From JAKACA01 sp052143575 (lineage in GTDB: Bacteria > Actinomycetota > Acidimicrobiia > Acidimicrobiales > Bog-793), in assembly GCA_052143575.1 (NCBI GenBank), contig JBKQSP010000029.1, positions 62,001-126,000 of the forward strand: a stretch of 64,000 nt of DNA, given 5' to 3'. The notes beneath the pieces were generated by a model. The model ran no database searches, was not told where the DNA came from, and saw only the letters and a list, made by a program, of their open reading frames with translations. Of this stretch, positions 16,871 through 26,543 are shown piece by piece; position 1 is the first letter of the stretch, and each line of letters begins with the position of its first letter. Made by a program: the position numbers and the translations under genes.

Positions 16871-17749
16871 TCAGGCGGACTGCGGCGGCATGGCGACGAG
16901 CGTCGGCCTGAGCAGGCCGACGAGGGCAGTGTCCACGACGCGGCGGGCGACGGGACCGGCCGCCTGGCCCCGCGTCACGAGCCGGGGTACGACACGGGTC
17001 GCCAGCCCTGCGGCGATCGCAGCCACGACGCCGGCGACGTTTGCCTGATGACGGAGCTCACCGGTCGCCACCTCGAGGAGGAGGGGTGCCATGGGGATGA
17101 GCATCACCTGCAGCTTCTCAACCGCCTGACGCTCACTCAGCCGGGTCGGGAGGCCGTCGAGCTGTTCCCCGACGGCGTCGACCATCGAGCGCGCCGCCGC
17201 CAGGAAGATCGCCTCCTTGGAGTCGAAGTAGCGGTAGAACGACCCTTTCGCGATGCCGGCGTCGGCGCAGATGTCTGCGACGTTGACCTGGGCGTAGCCG
17301 CGCTGGGCGAATGCTTCGCGGGCGGCGACGAGCAGCCGGCTCATGATGAGGTCCGGCGTGGACTGCTCGAGATACGGACAGATGACTTCGTCCCACATCT
17401 CGGCCGGCGATCGCCCCTCCTGCTCGATGGCGAGGAGGTCGGGCAAGACGTCGCGCATGGCCTCGAGAGACAAATTGCGGCGGTCTCGCAGCAACCGGAT
17501 CATGATGAGGGCCTCGACGTGCCGGTCGTCGTAGAGGAAGCGGTTGGACGCAAGCGCCGTTGCCTCCGGCAGCAAACCGAGGTGCCGGTAGTGGTGGATG
17601 GTGGGCACGAGGGTGCCCGTCCTCTCGGCCAGCACCGAGATGGGAAACCCGGCCGTCGCCTCCGTCACCTCGGTGACGGCACGTGACCTTCGCTTCGGAG
17701 GCGTGAGGCGAGATGGCACCGGCGCCTGAGCACGCAGCCTTCGTTCCAC
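16871..17749 (-). CDS. hybrid transcription regulator: MerR-type HTH fused to a TetR-family domain
   Basis: 292 residues with two DNA-binding modules. About 35-105 is MerR-like: FPISVLAERTGTLVPTIHHY, RHLGLLPE and RHVEALIMIRLLRDRRNLSLEAM. About 137-183 is a TetR N-terminal HTH: AREAFAQRGYAQVNVADICA, DAGIAKGSFYRYFDSKEAIF, followed by a helical ligand/dimer domain. GTG start preceded by GAAGGGA. A 22-bp inverted repeat lies just upstream (17775-17796) and may be its own operator. It lies directly upstream of the hopanoid operon on the same strand, so control of hopanoid or lipid genes is possible but not shown. Pure TetR or pure MerR annotation would each miss half the protein. Confidence 0.82.
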   Translation of the reverse strand: MERRLRAQAPVPSRLTPPKRRSRAVTEVTEATAGFPISVLAERTGTLVPTIHHYRHLGLLPEATALASNRFLYDDRHVEALIMIRLLRDRRNLSLEAMRDVLPDLLAIEQEGRSPAEMWDEVICPYLEQSTPDLIMSRLLVAAREAFAQRGYAQVNVADICADAGIAKGSFYRYFDSKEAIFLAAARSMVDAVGEQLDGLPTRLSERQAVEKLQVMLIPMAPLLLEVATGELRHQANVAGVVAAIAAGLATRVVPRLVTRGQAAGPVARRVVDTALVGLLRPTLVAMPPQSA

Positions 17750-17774
17750 CGGTTCCCTTCTCTCACCTACCCGC

Positions 17775-17796
17775 TGTGAAAGCGAGTCTATTCACA
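17775..17796. promoter_or_regulatory. inverted repeat TGTGAA-N10-TTCACA, candidate operator
   Basis: A perfect 6-bp inverted repeat with 10-bp spacing, 26-47 bp upstream of the MerR-TetR hybrid start and about 110 bp upstream of the divergent gene at 17907. Arms one helical turn apart suit a dimeric HTH regulator. Autoregulation by the adjacent gene is inferred. Confidence 0.5.
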
Positions 17797-17906
17797 CGGC
17801 GGAATGACGAGCGTGCGTTCTCAGAGACCGTGCCGTCTCGGGGCAGCGTGGCGACGGCTCGCCGAAGCGCGGAGCTCGGCGGGGAGATCGGGAGCAGAAT
17901 GGAGGG

Positions 17907-18608
17907 GTGAGGCTCGTCCTGCGACCCCCCCGCTGGTGGTGGATCGTCATCGCCCGCGAGCACGAGCGGCGACGCGAAGCCGAGCAGGCCCTTCGGCTCA
18001 CCATGGCGTCCGACCTGCCGGTCTACGGCCTCGGCGACGAATGGCAAGGGAGTCGCGACGTTCGGATCGGCTTCTGCCGCGCCACGTTCCGGCGGGGTCG
18101 CCTCGGGCTGAGAGTCCAGGACGGGCCCGTGATCGTGGACGAGATCACCGCTCATCACGAGAGCGCCGACGGCAGCCTGCTCATGGTGACGACTCATCGT
18201 CGTGACCACGGCGACGTCGACCGCAGGCGCCTCGTCAACAACTTCCTCTCGATCAGCTGGGTGATCGACGACCGGCGCGCCGTCGCCCCGGACGAGCAAG
18301 ACGCGTCGGAGTCTGCGGCCCGTCCGCCCGCCTCCAGCCGGGCGGGCACGCAATGGGCCGGGTTCGAGATGGAAGTGGACGAGGTGCCCACGACCTTCGA
18401 GCGCTACACCATCCCCGGTCATTGGCTCGCCCTCGGCGTCGTCAACGGCCAGCAGGTGTCCATCGAAGGACATGGCGTCAGTCCCGAGCAACGATTGTCG
18501 ACCGTCTCGGATCTCCCGACCTGGGTGCGCCGGCCCGGTGTACCCACGGCCAACCGGCCGTTGCGCGAGCTGGGCGATCGTCTCGGGGACCTCTTCGGTC
18601 TTCCCTAG
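17907..18608 (+). CDS. hypothetical protein
   Basis: 233 residues from GTG with GGAGG just upstream; an in-frame ATG at codon 33 is a possible alternative. Not recognised. There are no membrane segments beyond a Trp-rich N-terminal stretch (PPRWWWIVIA). The middle contains a disordered Ala/Ser/Pro-rich linker (about 125-150). Before it lies a beta-rich part (RIGFCRATFRRGRLGLRVQD) and after it TFERYTIPGHWLALGVVNGQ. Divergent from the MerR-TetR regulator and convergent with the glycosyltransferase-methyltransferase gene. Confidence 0.6.
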   Translation: MRLVLRPPRWWWIVIAREHERRREAEQALRLTMASDLPVYGLGDEWQGSRDVRIGFCRATFRRGRLGLRVQDGPVIVDEITAHHESADGSLLMVTTHRRDHGDVDRRRLVNNFLSISWVIDDRRAVAPDEQDASESAARPPASSRAGTQWAGFEMEVDEVPTTFERYTIPGHWLALGVVNGQQVSIEGHGVSPEQRLSTVSDLPTWVRRPGVPTANRPLRELGDRLGDLFGLP

Positions 18609-18622
18609 CGGCGCCCGCCGCG

Positions 18623-20137
18623 CTACGCCTGGGCGGTGGAGGGAAGGTCCTCGTGGATCTCGTCGCTCCGAAGGCCGAGCAGGTCGTCGGAGTGCAGGGT
18701 CTCCTCGGCGTGTGCCGTCAGGCGAAGCACGTACTGGTACCCGAACAACGTCGGCCGCAGTTTCACGAGCAGCTCGTCGACGCGGCGGGCGATCGACGCC
18801 AGGCCCCCGTCGGACACGACGGCTCCCAGTGGGAGGCCGGTAGCGGTCTCCTCCAAGACGTCGAAGCCGGCATCTCGCACGAGGCGTCGCAGTGAGCTCC
18901 GAGTGAAGAACCGCAGGTGGCTGTCGTCGAGGATCCCTCGCCGGTCGTAGCCGAAGGCACCGAGCGCCACCCTCGTGCGTGGATACCAATGGGCGAAATT
19001 CGGTACCGACAAGATGAGCTGGCCGCCGGGGCGCAGCACCTTGGTGATCTGCCGGAGGATGTCCCCCGGGTGGGAGAGGTGCTCGATGACGTCACCGGCC
19101 ACGACGACGTCATAGCCCGTGCCGACCTCCTCGGGGATGCCGGCATCGAGGTCGGCCGTGAAGAAGGCGTCCGTCCGCCGCCGCACGTCGGGTGCCTCGG
19201 CGTAGTCGACACCGACGACGAAATGGCCGAGGGCGCGGATGCGCTCTGCCAGGAGCCCGCTGGCGCAGCCCAAGTCCAAGACGCGCGACGGCAGCATGCC
19301 GGAGAGCATCTCGAGGATGACGGCGTGCGAGGTCCCGTCGCCTTCCTTGAAGGCGTACTCGTCCGGCGTCGGCACCCACTCGGTCGTACCGAAGCCGCGA
19401 ACTGCCAAGCGGTACTTGATGACGTCGAGGACGACGTCCCGTGCGTACTGCAACCCGTTGACGTAGCAGATCTCGTCGCCGTAGTACGTCGGTATGGGGA
19501 TCTCCACGATCCGCCCGCCGGCATGCAGCACCTGGGCGATGATCTGGGTGTCGAAGTCAAAACCGTCGCTGTTGGCGGTGAAGGGGATCTTCTTCAGCAC
19601 GTCGGTCCGGTACGCCCGATACCCGGAGTGGAACTCCGTGAGGTTCGTGCCGAGCACGGTGTTCTCGAAGCGCGTGAGGATCCGGTTGCCCCAGCGCTTG
19701 TAGAGCGGCATGCCGCCGAGCTTGGCGGCACCCTTGCTCATCATCCGTGAGCCGAAGACGGCGGCACAGTCACTGTCCTCAAAGGGCGCAACGATGTCGG
19801 GCAGGCATTCCGGCGCATACTGGCCGTCGCCGTGCAGGAGGACGACGACGTCGAGGCCGTGCTCGATCGCCAAGCTGTAGGCAGCCTTTTGGTTGCCCCC
19901 GTAGCCGAGGTTCTTCGTGTGGCGCAGCACCCGGGTGCGGGGGGTGTCCGACCGGGTGGCCCACTGCAACCCGAGCTGGAACGTGTCGTCGTGGCTGGCG
20001 TCGTCCGAGATGATGATCTCGGCGATCCGGGACCGAAACTCGACAGGGATCCGGTCGAGCGTCTTCAAGAGGGTGGATTCGGCGTTGTAGGCCACGACCA
20101 CGATCCCGATCCGTCCCGCGGAACTACCTGTATGCAT
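18623..20137 (-). CDS. family-2 glycosyltransferase fused to a SAM methyltransferase
   Basis: About 504 residues from ATG at 20137, preceded by GAGGAG with 9-nt spacing; a longer frame to 20197 is less likely. Residues 1-240 are a GT2 domain of the dolichol-phosphate-mannose-synthase type (IGIVVVAYNAESTLLKTLDR, IISDDASHDDT, LLHGDGQYAPE, RWGNRILTRFENTVLG). Residues about 275-450 are a class I methyltransferase (SRVLDLGCASGLLAERI, VVGVDYAE, YDVVVAGDVIEHLSHPGDIL, LRPGGQLILSVPN). It could glycosylate a polyprenyl-phosphate carrier and methylate the product. It follows the GT-C-like membrane protein on the same strand, which might use a lipid-linked sugar. Confidence 0.82.
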   Translation of the reverse strand: MHTGSSAGRIGIVVVAYNAESTLLKTLDRIPVEFRSRIAEIIISDDASHDDTFQLGLQWATRSDTPRTRVLRHTKNLGYGGNQKAAYSLAIEHGLDVVVLLHGDGQYAPECLPDIVAPFEDSDCAAVFGSRMMSKGAAKLGGMPLYKRWGNRILTRFENTVLGTNLTEFHSGYRAYRTDVLKKIPFTANSDGFDFDTQIIAQVLHAGGRIVEIPIPTYYGDEICYVNGLQYARDVVLDVIKYRLAVRGFGTTEWVPTPDEYAFKEGDGTSHAVILEMLSGMLPSRVLDLGCASGLLAERIRALGHFVVGVDYAEAPDVRRRTDAFFTADLDAGIPEEVGTGYDVVVAGDVIEHLSHPGDILRQITKVLRPGGQLILSVPNFAHWYPRTRVALGAFGYDRRGILDDSHLRFFTRSSLRRLVRDAGFDVLEETATGLPLGAVVSDGGLASIARRVDELLVKLRPTLFGYQYVLRLTAHAEETLHSDDLLGLRSDEIHEDLPSTAQA

Positions 20138-20278
20138 AGGTGCGATCTCCTCGAAACCCGTACCGGCCTGCGTCCTGCGCGGCGATGTGGCAGTCATTGC
20201 ACCAGGTCTCCCGCTCCAATGTAGTGGTGCCGGCCCTGCGGCGTTGCCGCGGGCGCGTCCGGCCGGAGGCCGCCCGCG

Positions 20279-22030
20279 TCAGCTGATGCCGCTGGCCGAG
20301 ATTGGCGCAAGCTTCACTTGACATTCGTGGACGGCAAGGACGCCGTCTTCGGCACTGGGGACGCGGTGACACGACTGCAGGGTCGTGAGAAACCCGATCT
20401 GTTCCAACTCGGCATTGAGCTTGCCCTTCGGACCACCGTAGAAGAGCACCCACCGCGGTCGGTGACTCTGTTCCACGATGCTTCGCACATGGACCCACCA
20501 GGTATTGCTCATGACCTGCTGCAGGTTTCCGCCGACACGGACCAGCTCGGTGTTGGCCGGCAGGTCGGGCACGATGAAAGCAAGGGTGCCGTCGCCCGCC
20601 ATGACGACTCCGTCGCCGCTGAGGTTCGAGAACTCGGCCGCCGAGATGCCGAAGTAGGACTGCCCGAAAGCCTCTCGGGCGCCGATCTCGGCGTAGTCGG
20701 AGAACTGAATGGCGACGGCGAGGGCGACGGCGATCGAGAGGAGAAGCGCAGGGCGGTGCAGTCGGTGCAGGAAGACGAGCATGATCACGACGCCGCCGGC
20801 GGCCATCTCGAGGGGGGCGAGGTAGCGATAGAAACCGTAGAGGACGGCCCAGATGAGGAAACCGGCGACGAAGGCGATCTCGATGAAGATCGCCTCCGGC
20901 TTGTTCCGCTTGACCAAGTCGACGATCAGCATGACGGCGACGACCGGCAGCGTGAAGAACAGCACGGGCGAGCGGAGCGGCAAGAGATAGAGACCGTTGG
21001 AGTTGTGGCCCCCCTGCCCGCCGATGAACAGCCGCGTGTAATGGAACCAGAGGCTGTAGGGCGAGTTGGCGGCGTAACCGGGGTTGAAGCTCTTCGGCAG
21101 CAGGTATGGCGAGTGGAAGATCCCATTCATGAACGGGAAGATCGGATCGTGGTAACGGTGCCAGAGCATGATGGCTTCGGGCAGGTAGAGCGCCCCGGCG
21201 ACCACGACCGCCGGCGCCAGCACGGTGGCGCACAGCAGGGCGCATCGACCGAATGTCCAGCTCGTGCGGGCACGGGCGAGGAGCAGGGCGACGGCGAAGG
21301 CGATGAAGATGGAGGCGCTGAAGGCCGTCTCGGTGGCTTTGAGCTCGCCCGCGAGGCCGAGCAGCACACCGGCGATGGCGGCGCCGGCGAACTGGGCTCG
21401 ATGAGCGTCCGTCGCCGTGAGGATCCGATAGAGGAGGGCGGCGGCGGCGAACAGGAACACGCCGAGGAGAGCGTCGCTCGAGGTCTCGCCGATCTCGGTG
21501 ATGTGGAGGGGGGCGACGAAGGCGCTACCGCCGGCGACGATTCCGGCGAAGACGGGCACGACTCGGGTGCCCGCGACCGATCGCGCCACGGCGAAGACGC
21601 AGAAGGACAGCAGCGACACGGGCAGCGACTGCAGCACGGCCAACGTCGAGACGGCCGCCCGCGGCGACAGGTACGTGATGAGGAAGTAGTAGAGGGTGTT
21701 CATCTGAGCGTCGAGGTACGTCTCGAGCTGGCCGGGCAGCGCGATGGCGCTCCTGAAGCCGTGCAGCTCGGCATACCCGGAGTAGTACTCGTAGTTGCCG
21801 AGGTCGAACGTGATGGGCTTGCCGATCTCGTGCACCCGGATGAGCGAGAGCACGCCGAACACGAGCACGAACCCGACCGAGACGCCGAGCGTCAGCCGCC
21901 AGCCGGAGAACAGCGCGCCTCGGTCGGGTGCCCTCTGTTCGAGCCCGTTCGTCGAGCTCAGTGCTTGCGATGGGGGAGCGCCGCCTTCAGCTGGTGGTGG
22001 CGGTACTCCCGGCTGATCGAAGTCGGTCAA
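20279..22030 (-). CDS. polytopic GT-C-like membrane protein (putative glycosyltransferase)
   Basis: 583 residues. A Pro/Ala-rich cytoplasmic N-terminus (1-40) is followed by about ten or more hydrophobic segments across residues 47-450 and a soluble C-terminal domain of about 120 residues. The first loop holds FDLGNYEYYSGYAELHGF, an acidic early loop typical of GT-C enzymes that use polyprenyl-phosphate sugars. The acceptor is unknown. It precedes the GT2-methyltransferase gene with a 140-bp gap, suggesting a shared envelope-glycan task. The assignment rests on topology and the acidic loop, not on a clear family signature. Confidence 0.6.
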   Translation of the reverse strand: MTDFDQPGVPPPPAEGGAPPSQALSSTNGLEQRAPDRGALFSGWRLTLGVSVGFVLVFGVLSLIRVHEIGKPITFDLGNYEYYSGYAELHGFRSAIALPGQLETYLDAQMNTLYYFLITYLSPRAAVSTLAVLQSLPVSLLSFCVFAVARSVAGTRVVPVFAGIVAGGSAFVAPLHITEIGETSSDALLGVFLFAAAALLYRILTATDAHRAQFAGAAIAGVLLGLAGELKATETAFSASIFIAFAVALLLARARTSWTFGRCALLCATVLAPAVVVAGALYLPEAIMLWHRYHDPIFPFMNGIFHSPYLLPKSFNPGYAANSPYSLWFHYTRLFIGGQGGHNSNGLYLLPLRSPVLFFTLPVVAVMLIVDLVKRNKPEAIFIEIAFVAGFLIWAVLYGFYRYLAPLEMAAGGVVIMLVFLHRLHRPALLLSIAVALAVAIQFSDYAEIGAREAFGQSYFGISAAEFSNLSGDGVVMAGDGTLAFIVPDLPANTELVRVGGNLQQVMSNTWWVHVRSIVEQSHRPRWVLFYGGPKGKLNAELEQIGFLTTLQSCHRVPSAEDGVLAVHECQVKLAPISASGIS

Positions 22031-22304
22031 GGATCGCCGGCGCCCGCTGTGTTCTCAACGCCGACGGCACCGGGCAGGGGAGTGTCCCGTTTCGGAGCCG
22101 GCACCGGCGTGCTCATCGGCGGGGAACTGTAGCAGTGAGCTTCGCGTTCCTCTCCCCACCCCGGCGCCGCCGGCCGGCGGCTTGTCGTGCCGGCTAGGTG
22201 GCGCCGAGCCCGTGCGTGCGAGGCAGCACGTCGCCGGAGGCTGCCCTAGCCTCCCGTAGGTCCGCTGTGTCGATCGTCGTCCCGTCACCGAGAAGGGGAA
22301 GCGA

Positions 22305-24284
<1,980 letters not shown>

Positions 24285-24304
24285 ACCTTGTCCGGCCTGC
24301 CTCG

Positions 24305-24328
24305 CCGCGGCGGGCTCAGCCGCCGCGG
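24305..24328. terminator. bidirectional hairpin terminator between convergent genes
   Basis: CCGCGGCGG-GCTCAG-CCGCCGCGG is a perfect 9-bp GC stem with a 6-nt loop, 20 bp after the acsA stop and 35 bp before the convergent stop of the helical protein. There is no T-run, as is common in GC-rich actinobacteria. Confidence 0.55.
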
Positions 24329-24362
24329 GGCCGAACGAGCCGCCAGTTCGCCGGTAGCGGGC

Positions 24363-25124
24363 TCAGGCGCCCTTGAGGGCGGCCGGTGCCTCCGGCACGG
24401 TGGTCTCGGCCGTGTCGCCCGTGTCGTCCGGTGACGTGGCGACGCCGGTGTGACCAGGCGGCGGCTCGATGGCCGCCCGCGAGGCCGCCTCGAAGGCCTC
24501 CGTCGCCCTCGACATCGCCTGATCGTTGGCGACGAGGGTCTCCTGCAGCTGTTCGGCGCGCTGGCGGGAGGCGTCGGAGAGGGCCTCCTCGTAGTGAGAG
24601 GCGGCATCTCGCAGGGCGGCCGCCCTCCAGGTCCCCGCCGCGTAGATGGCATCCGCCCGCGCCTGGCCGGCCATGCGGATGGCCTCGGCTCGTGCGATCG
24701 CACTCTCGGCTGCCACCTCCGCCGCACGCAGGGCCTCCTGGTGGGCCTTGTCAGCGGCCGCCAGCTCCTCCTGGTAGGCCTGCTCGACGGCGCGGGCAGC
24801 CGTCTCCTCGGCTCGCTTCAGCAATTCGCCGTAGCGCGCTTCGGCCGTGCGCATGGCAGCAGCTCGCGTGTTCTCCGCTGCCCGCAACGATTCGTCGTGC
24901 TCCTTCGTGAGGCGCCGGAGCGACTCCGCTCTCTCGATCGAGGCCGACCTCAGGATGTTCGCCCGCTTGACGGTCGCCGCCTTCACGCGCTCGGCACGGG
25001 CGAGCTCCGCCTCTGCGGCCTCCTCCGATGCCCTCAGGGCCTCTTCGCGGGCCTGGTCGGCGGCGCGCATGGCCTCGTCCTCGGCTCCTTGACCCGTATC
25101 GAGACGTACCACATTGCTCCTCAT
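24363..25124 (-). CDS. Ala/Glu-rich helical (coiled-coil) protein of unknown function
   Basis: 253 residues, of which about 20-205 are almost pure heptad-like helix rich in Ala, Glu and Arg, with recurring patterns such as RAAE, REEALRA, AESAIARAEAIR and HQEALRAAEVA. The C-terminal 45 residues are Pro/Thr-rich and probably disordered. There is no signal peptide, membrane segment or catalytic motif. The length of helix and the repeats suggest a filamentous or scaffolding role; apolipophorin-like or DivIVA-like function cannot be claimed. Monocistronic and convergent with acsA. Confidence 0.65.
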   Translation of the reverse strand: MRSNVVRLDTGQGAEDEAMRAADQAREEALRASEEAAEAELARAERVKAATVKRANILRSASIERAESLRRLTKEHDESLRAAENTRAAAMRTAEARYGELLKRAEETAARAVEQAYQEELAAADKAHQEALRAAEVAAESAIARAEAIRMAGQARADAIYAAGTWRAAALRDAASHYEEALSDASRQRAEQLQETLVANDQAMSRATEAFEAASRAAIEPPPGHTGVATSPDDTGDTAETTVPEAPAALKGA

Positions 25125-25337
25125 CTCGTTCCTCCCTCCGGGGCCCGCAGGCCGTGCTCGAGACGAGCGCCTGAGGCGATCGCGACGGCTCCCACCATCT
25201 CAGCCGACTTCGTCCCGGATCTCAAGGGAGAAAGCGCCGTTGCCGCCGGCCGGGAGCGCTCTTGCAAGCAGACGGCAGGGTGGGCGGCCGGCTGGCTGTC
25301 GACGATCCCTCCCCTCACCTGTCGGGTATCGTGCCCC

Positions 25338-25592
25338 ATGAGCGCCGATCCGAACGAGAGCACGGGAAGCGGGCACGCTGCGCCCAACCTCTCGGCCAAG
25401 GCACTGGCCTGCCAACAGGCACTGCGAGAAGCCGCCGACAGCTACGCCCGGATCGTGGCGCGAGTGGTTGACGATCCGCGCGGGCCGTTCATCGCCGAGC
25501 TTCGCGAAGCCGAGGAACGGGTCGGCGAGGCGGCCGCCTCCTACGCCCTTGCCTTCGCAGAGGGCGAAAGGGACCGGGCGCCGGACGAGTGA
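25338..25592 (+). CDS. small helical hypothetical protein
   Basis: 84 residues from ATG at 25338. Predicted mostly helical (ALACQQALREAADSYARIVA, LREAEERVGEAAASYALAFA), acidic, with no cysteines beyond one. It ends 33 bp before the ABC ATPase gene on the same strand and may be co-transcribed with it. Not recognised. Its short length and the lack of a clear ribosome binding site limit confidence. Confidence 0.5.
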   Translation: MSADPNESTGSGHAAPNLSAKALACQQALREAADSYARIVARVVDDPRGPFIAELREAEERVGEAAASYALAFAEGERDRAPDE

Positions 25593-25625
25593 CGTGACGG
25601 CCCCCGGCCCGAGGAGAGGCGGAAC

Positions 25626-26543
25626 GTGCCGAGACCGGTGATCCAGACGTGGGGCTTGTCCAAGCGGTACGGCGACGTCAAGGCCTTGTCCGCCCTCGAC
25701 ATCGAGGTCGAGCAAGGGGAGGTCGTCGGCTACCTCGGCCCCAACGGCGCCGGGAAGACGACGACGATCCGGCTGCTCCTCGGACTCATCCGTGCAAGCG
25801 CCGGCAGAGCCGAGATCTTCGGCGTGGACTGCCAGCGCCGACCGGTGGAGGTTCATCGGCGCCTCGCCTATGTGGCCGGCGAGGCGAACCTGTGGCCTTC
25901 GCTCACGGGCGCCGAGACGCTTCACCTGCTCGGTCGGATACAGGGCAGCGTGGACACGGCCTACCGAGACGAGCTCGTCGAACGGTTCGACCTCGACCCT
26001 TCGAGGAAGGTGCGTGCCTATTCGAAGGGCAACCGCCAGAAGGTGATCCTCGTGGCGGCGCTCATGACCCGACCCGAGCTGCTCGTGCTCGACGAGCCGA
26101 CGGCCGGCCTCGATCCCCTCATGGAGCAGGAGTTCAGGCACTGCATCCGCGAGGCGCGCGAGCGGGGGCAGACGGCGTTCCTGTCGTCCCACATCTTGAG
26201 CGAGGTGGAGGCGCTCTGCGACCGCGTCGGCATCCTGCGGGACGGGAGGCTGATCGAGATGGGGACGCTTGCCGAGATGCGCCACCTGTCGGCCCTCAGC
26301 GTGGAGGCGACCTTTGACGGACCCGTGCCGGATCTCGCCGGCGTGGTAGGCGTCAGCTCGGTAAGGGTGAACGACGGCGTCCTTCGCTGCAACGTGTACG
26401 GGCCCGTGCAACCGCTGCTGAAGCGACTGGCGACGGCCAGGGTGCGTGAGCTCCTGAGCCGCGAGCCGTCGCTCGAGGAGCTCTTCCTCGCTCACTACGG
26501 CAACGGCCACGAGCCCGAGAGGGATCCGGTTCGTGGCGGCTGA
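25626..26543 (+). CDS. ABC transporter ATP-binding protein (ABC-2 exporter type)
   Basis: 305 residues from GTG, with GAGGAG about 10 nt upstream. Walker A GPNGAGKTTT at about 39-48, signature YSKGNRQKV in place of the usual LSGGQ, Walker B LLVLDEPTAGLDP and a following switch His in LSSHIL. The C-terminal 75 residues are the extra domain seen in multidrug/antibiotic exporters. It overlaps the permease gene by 11 bp, so the two form one transporter. The substrate is unknown. Confidence 0.92.
   Translation: MPRPVIQTWGLSKRYGDVKALSALDIEVEQGEVVGYLGPNGAGKTTTIRLLLGLIRASAGRAEIFGVDCQRRPVEVHRRLAYVAGEANLWPSLTGAETLHLLGRIQGSVDTAYRDELVERFDLDPSRKVRAYSKGNRQKVILVAALMTRPELLVLDEPTAGLDPLMEQEFRHCIREARERGQTAFLSSHILSEVEALCDRVGILRDGRLIEMGTLAEMRHLSALSVEATFDGPVPDLAGVVGVSSVRVNDGVLRCNVYGPVQPLLKRLATARVRELLSREPSLEELFLAHYGNGHEPERDPVRGG

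Noticed and set aside
20318..22132. A 604-codon plus-strand frame opposite the membrane protein
   Set aside because: Translation is Asp/Glu/Arg-rich low complexity, the mirror image of a hydrophobic gene.
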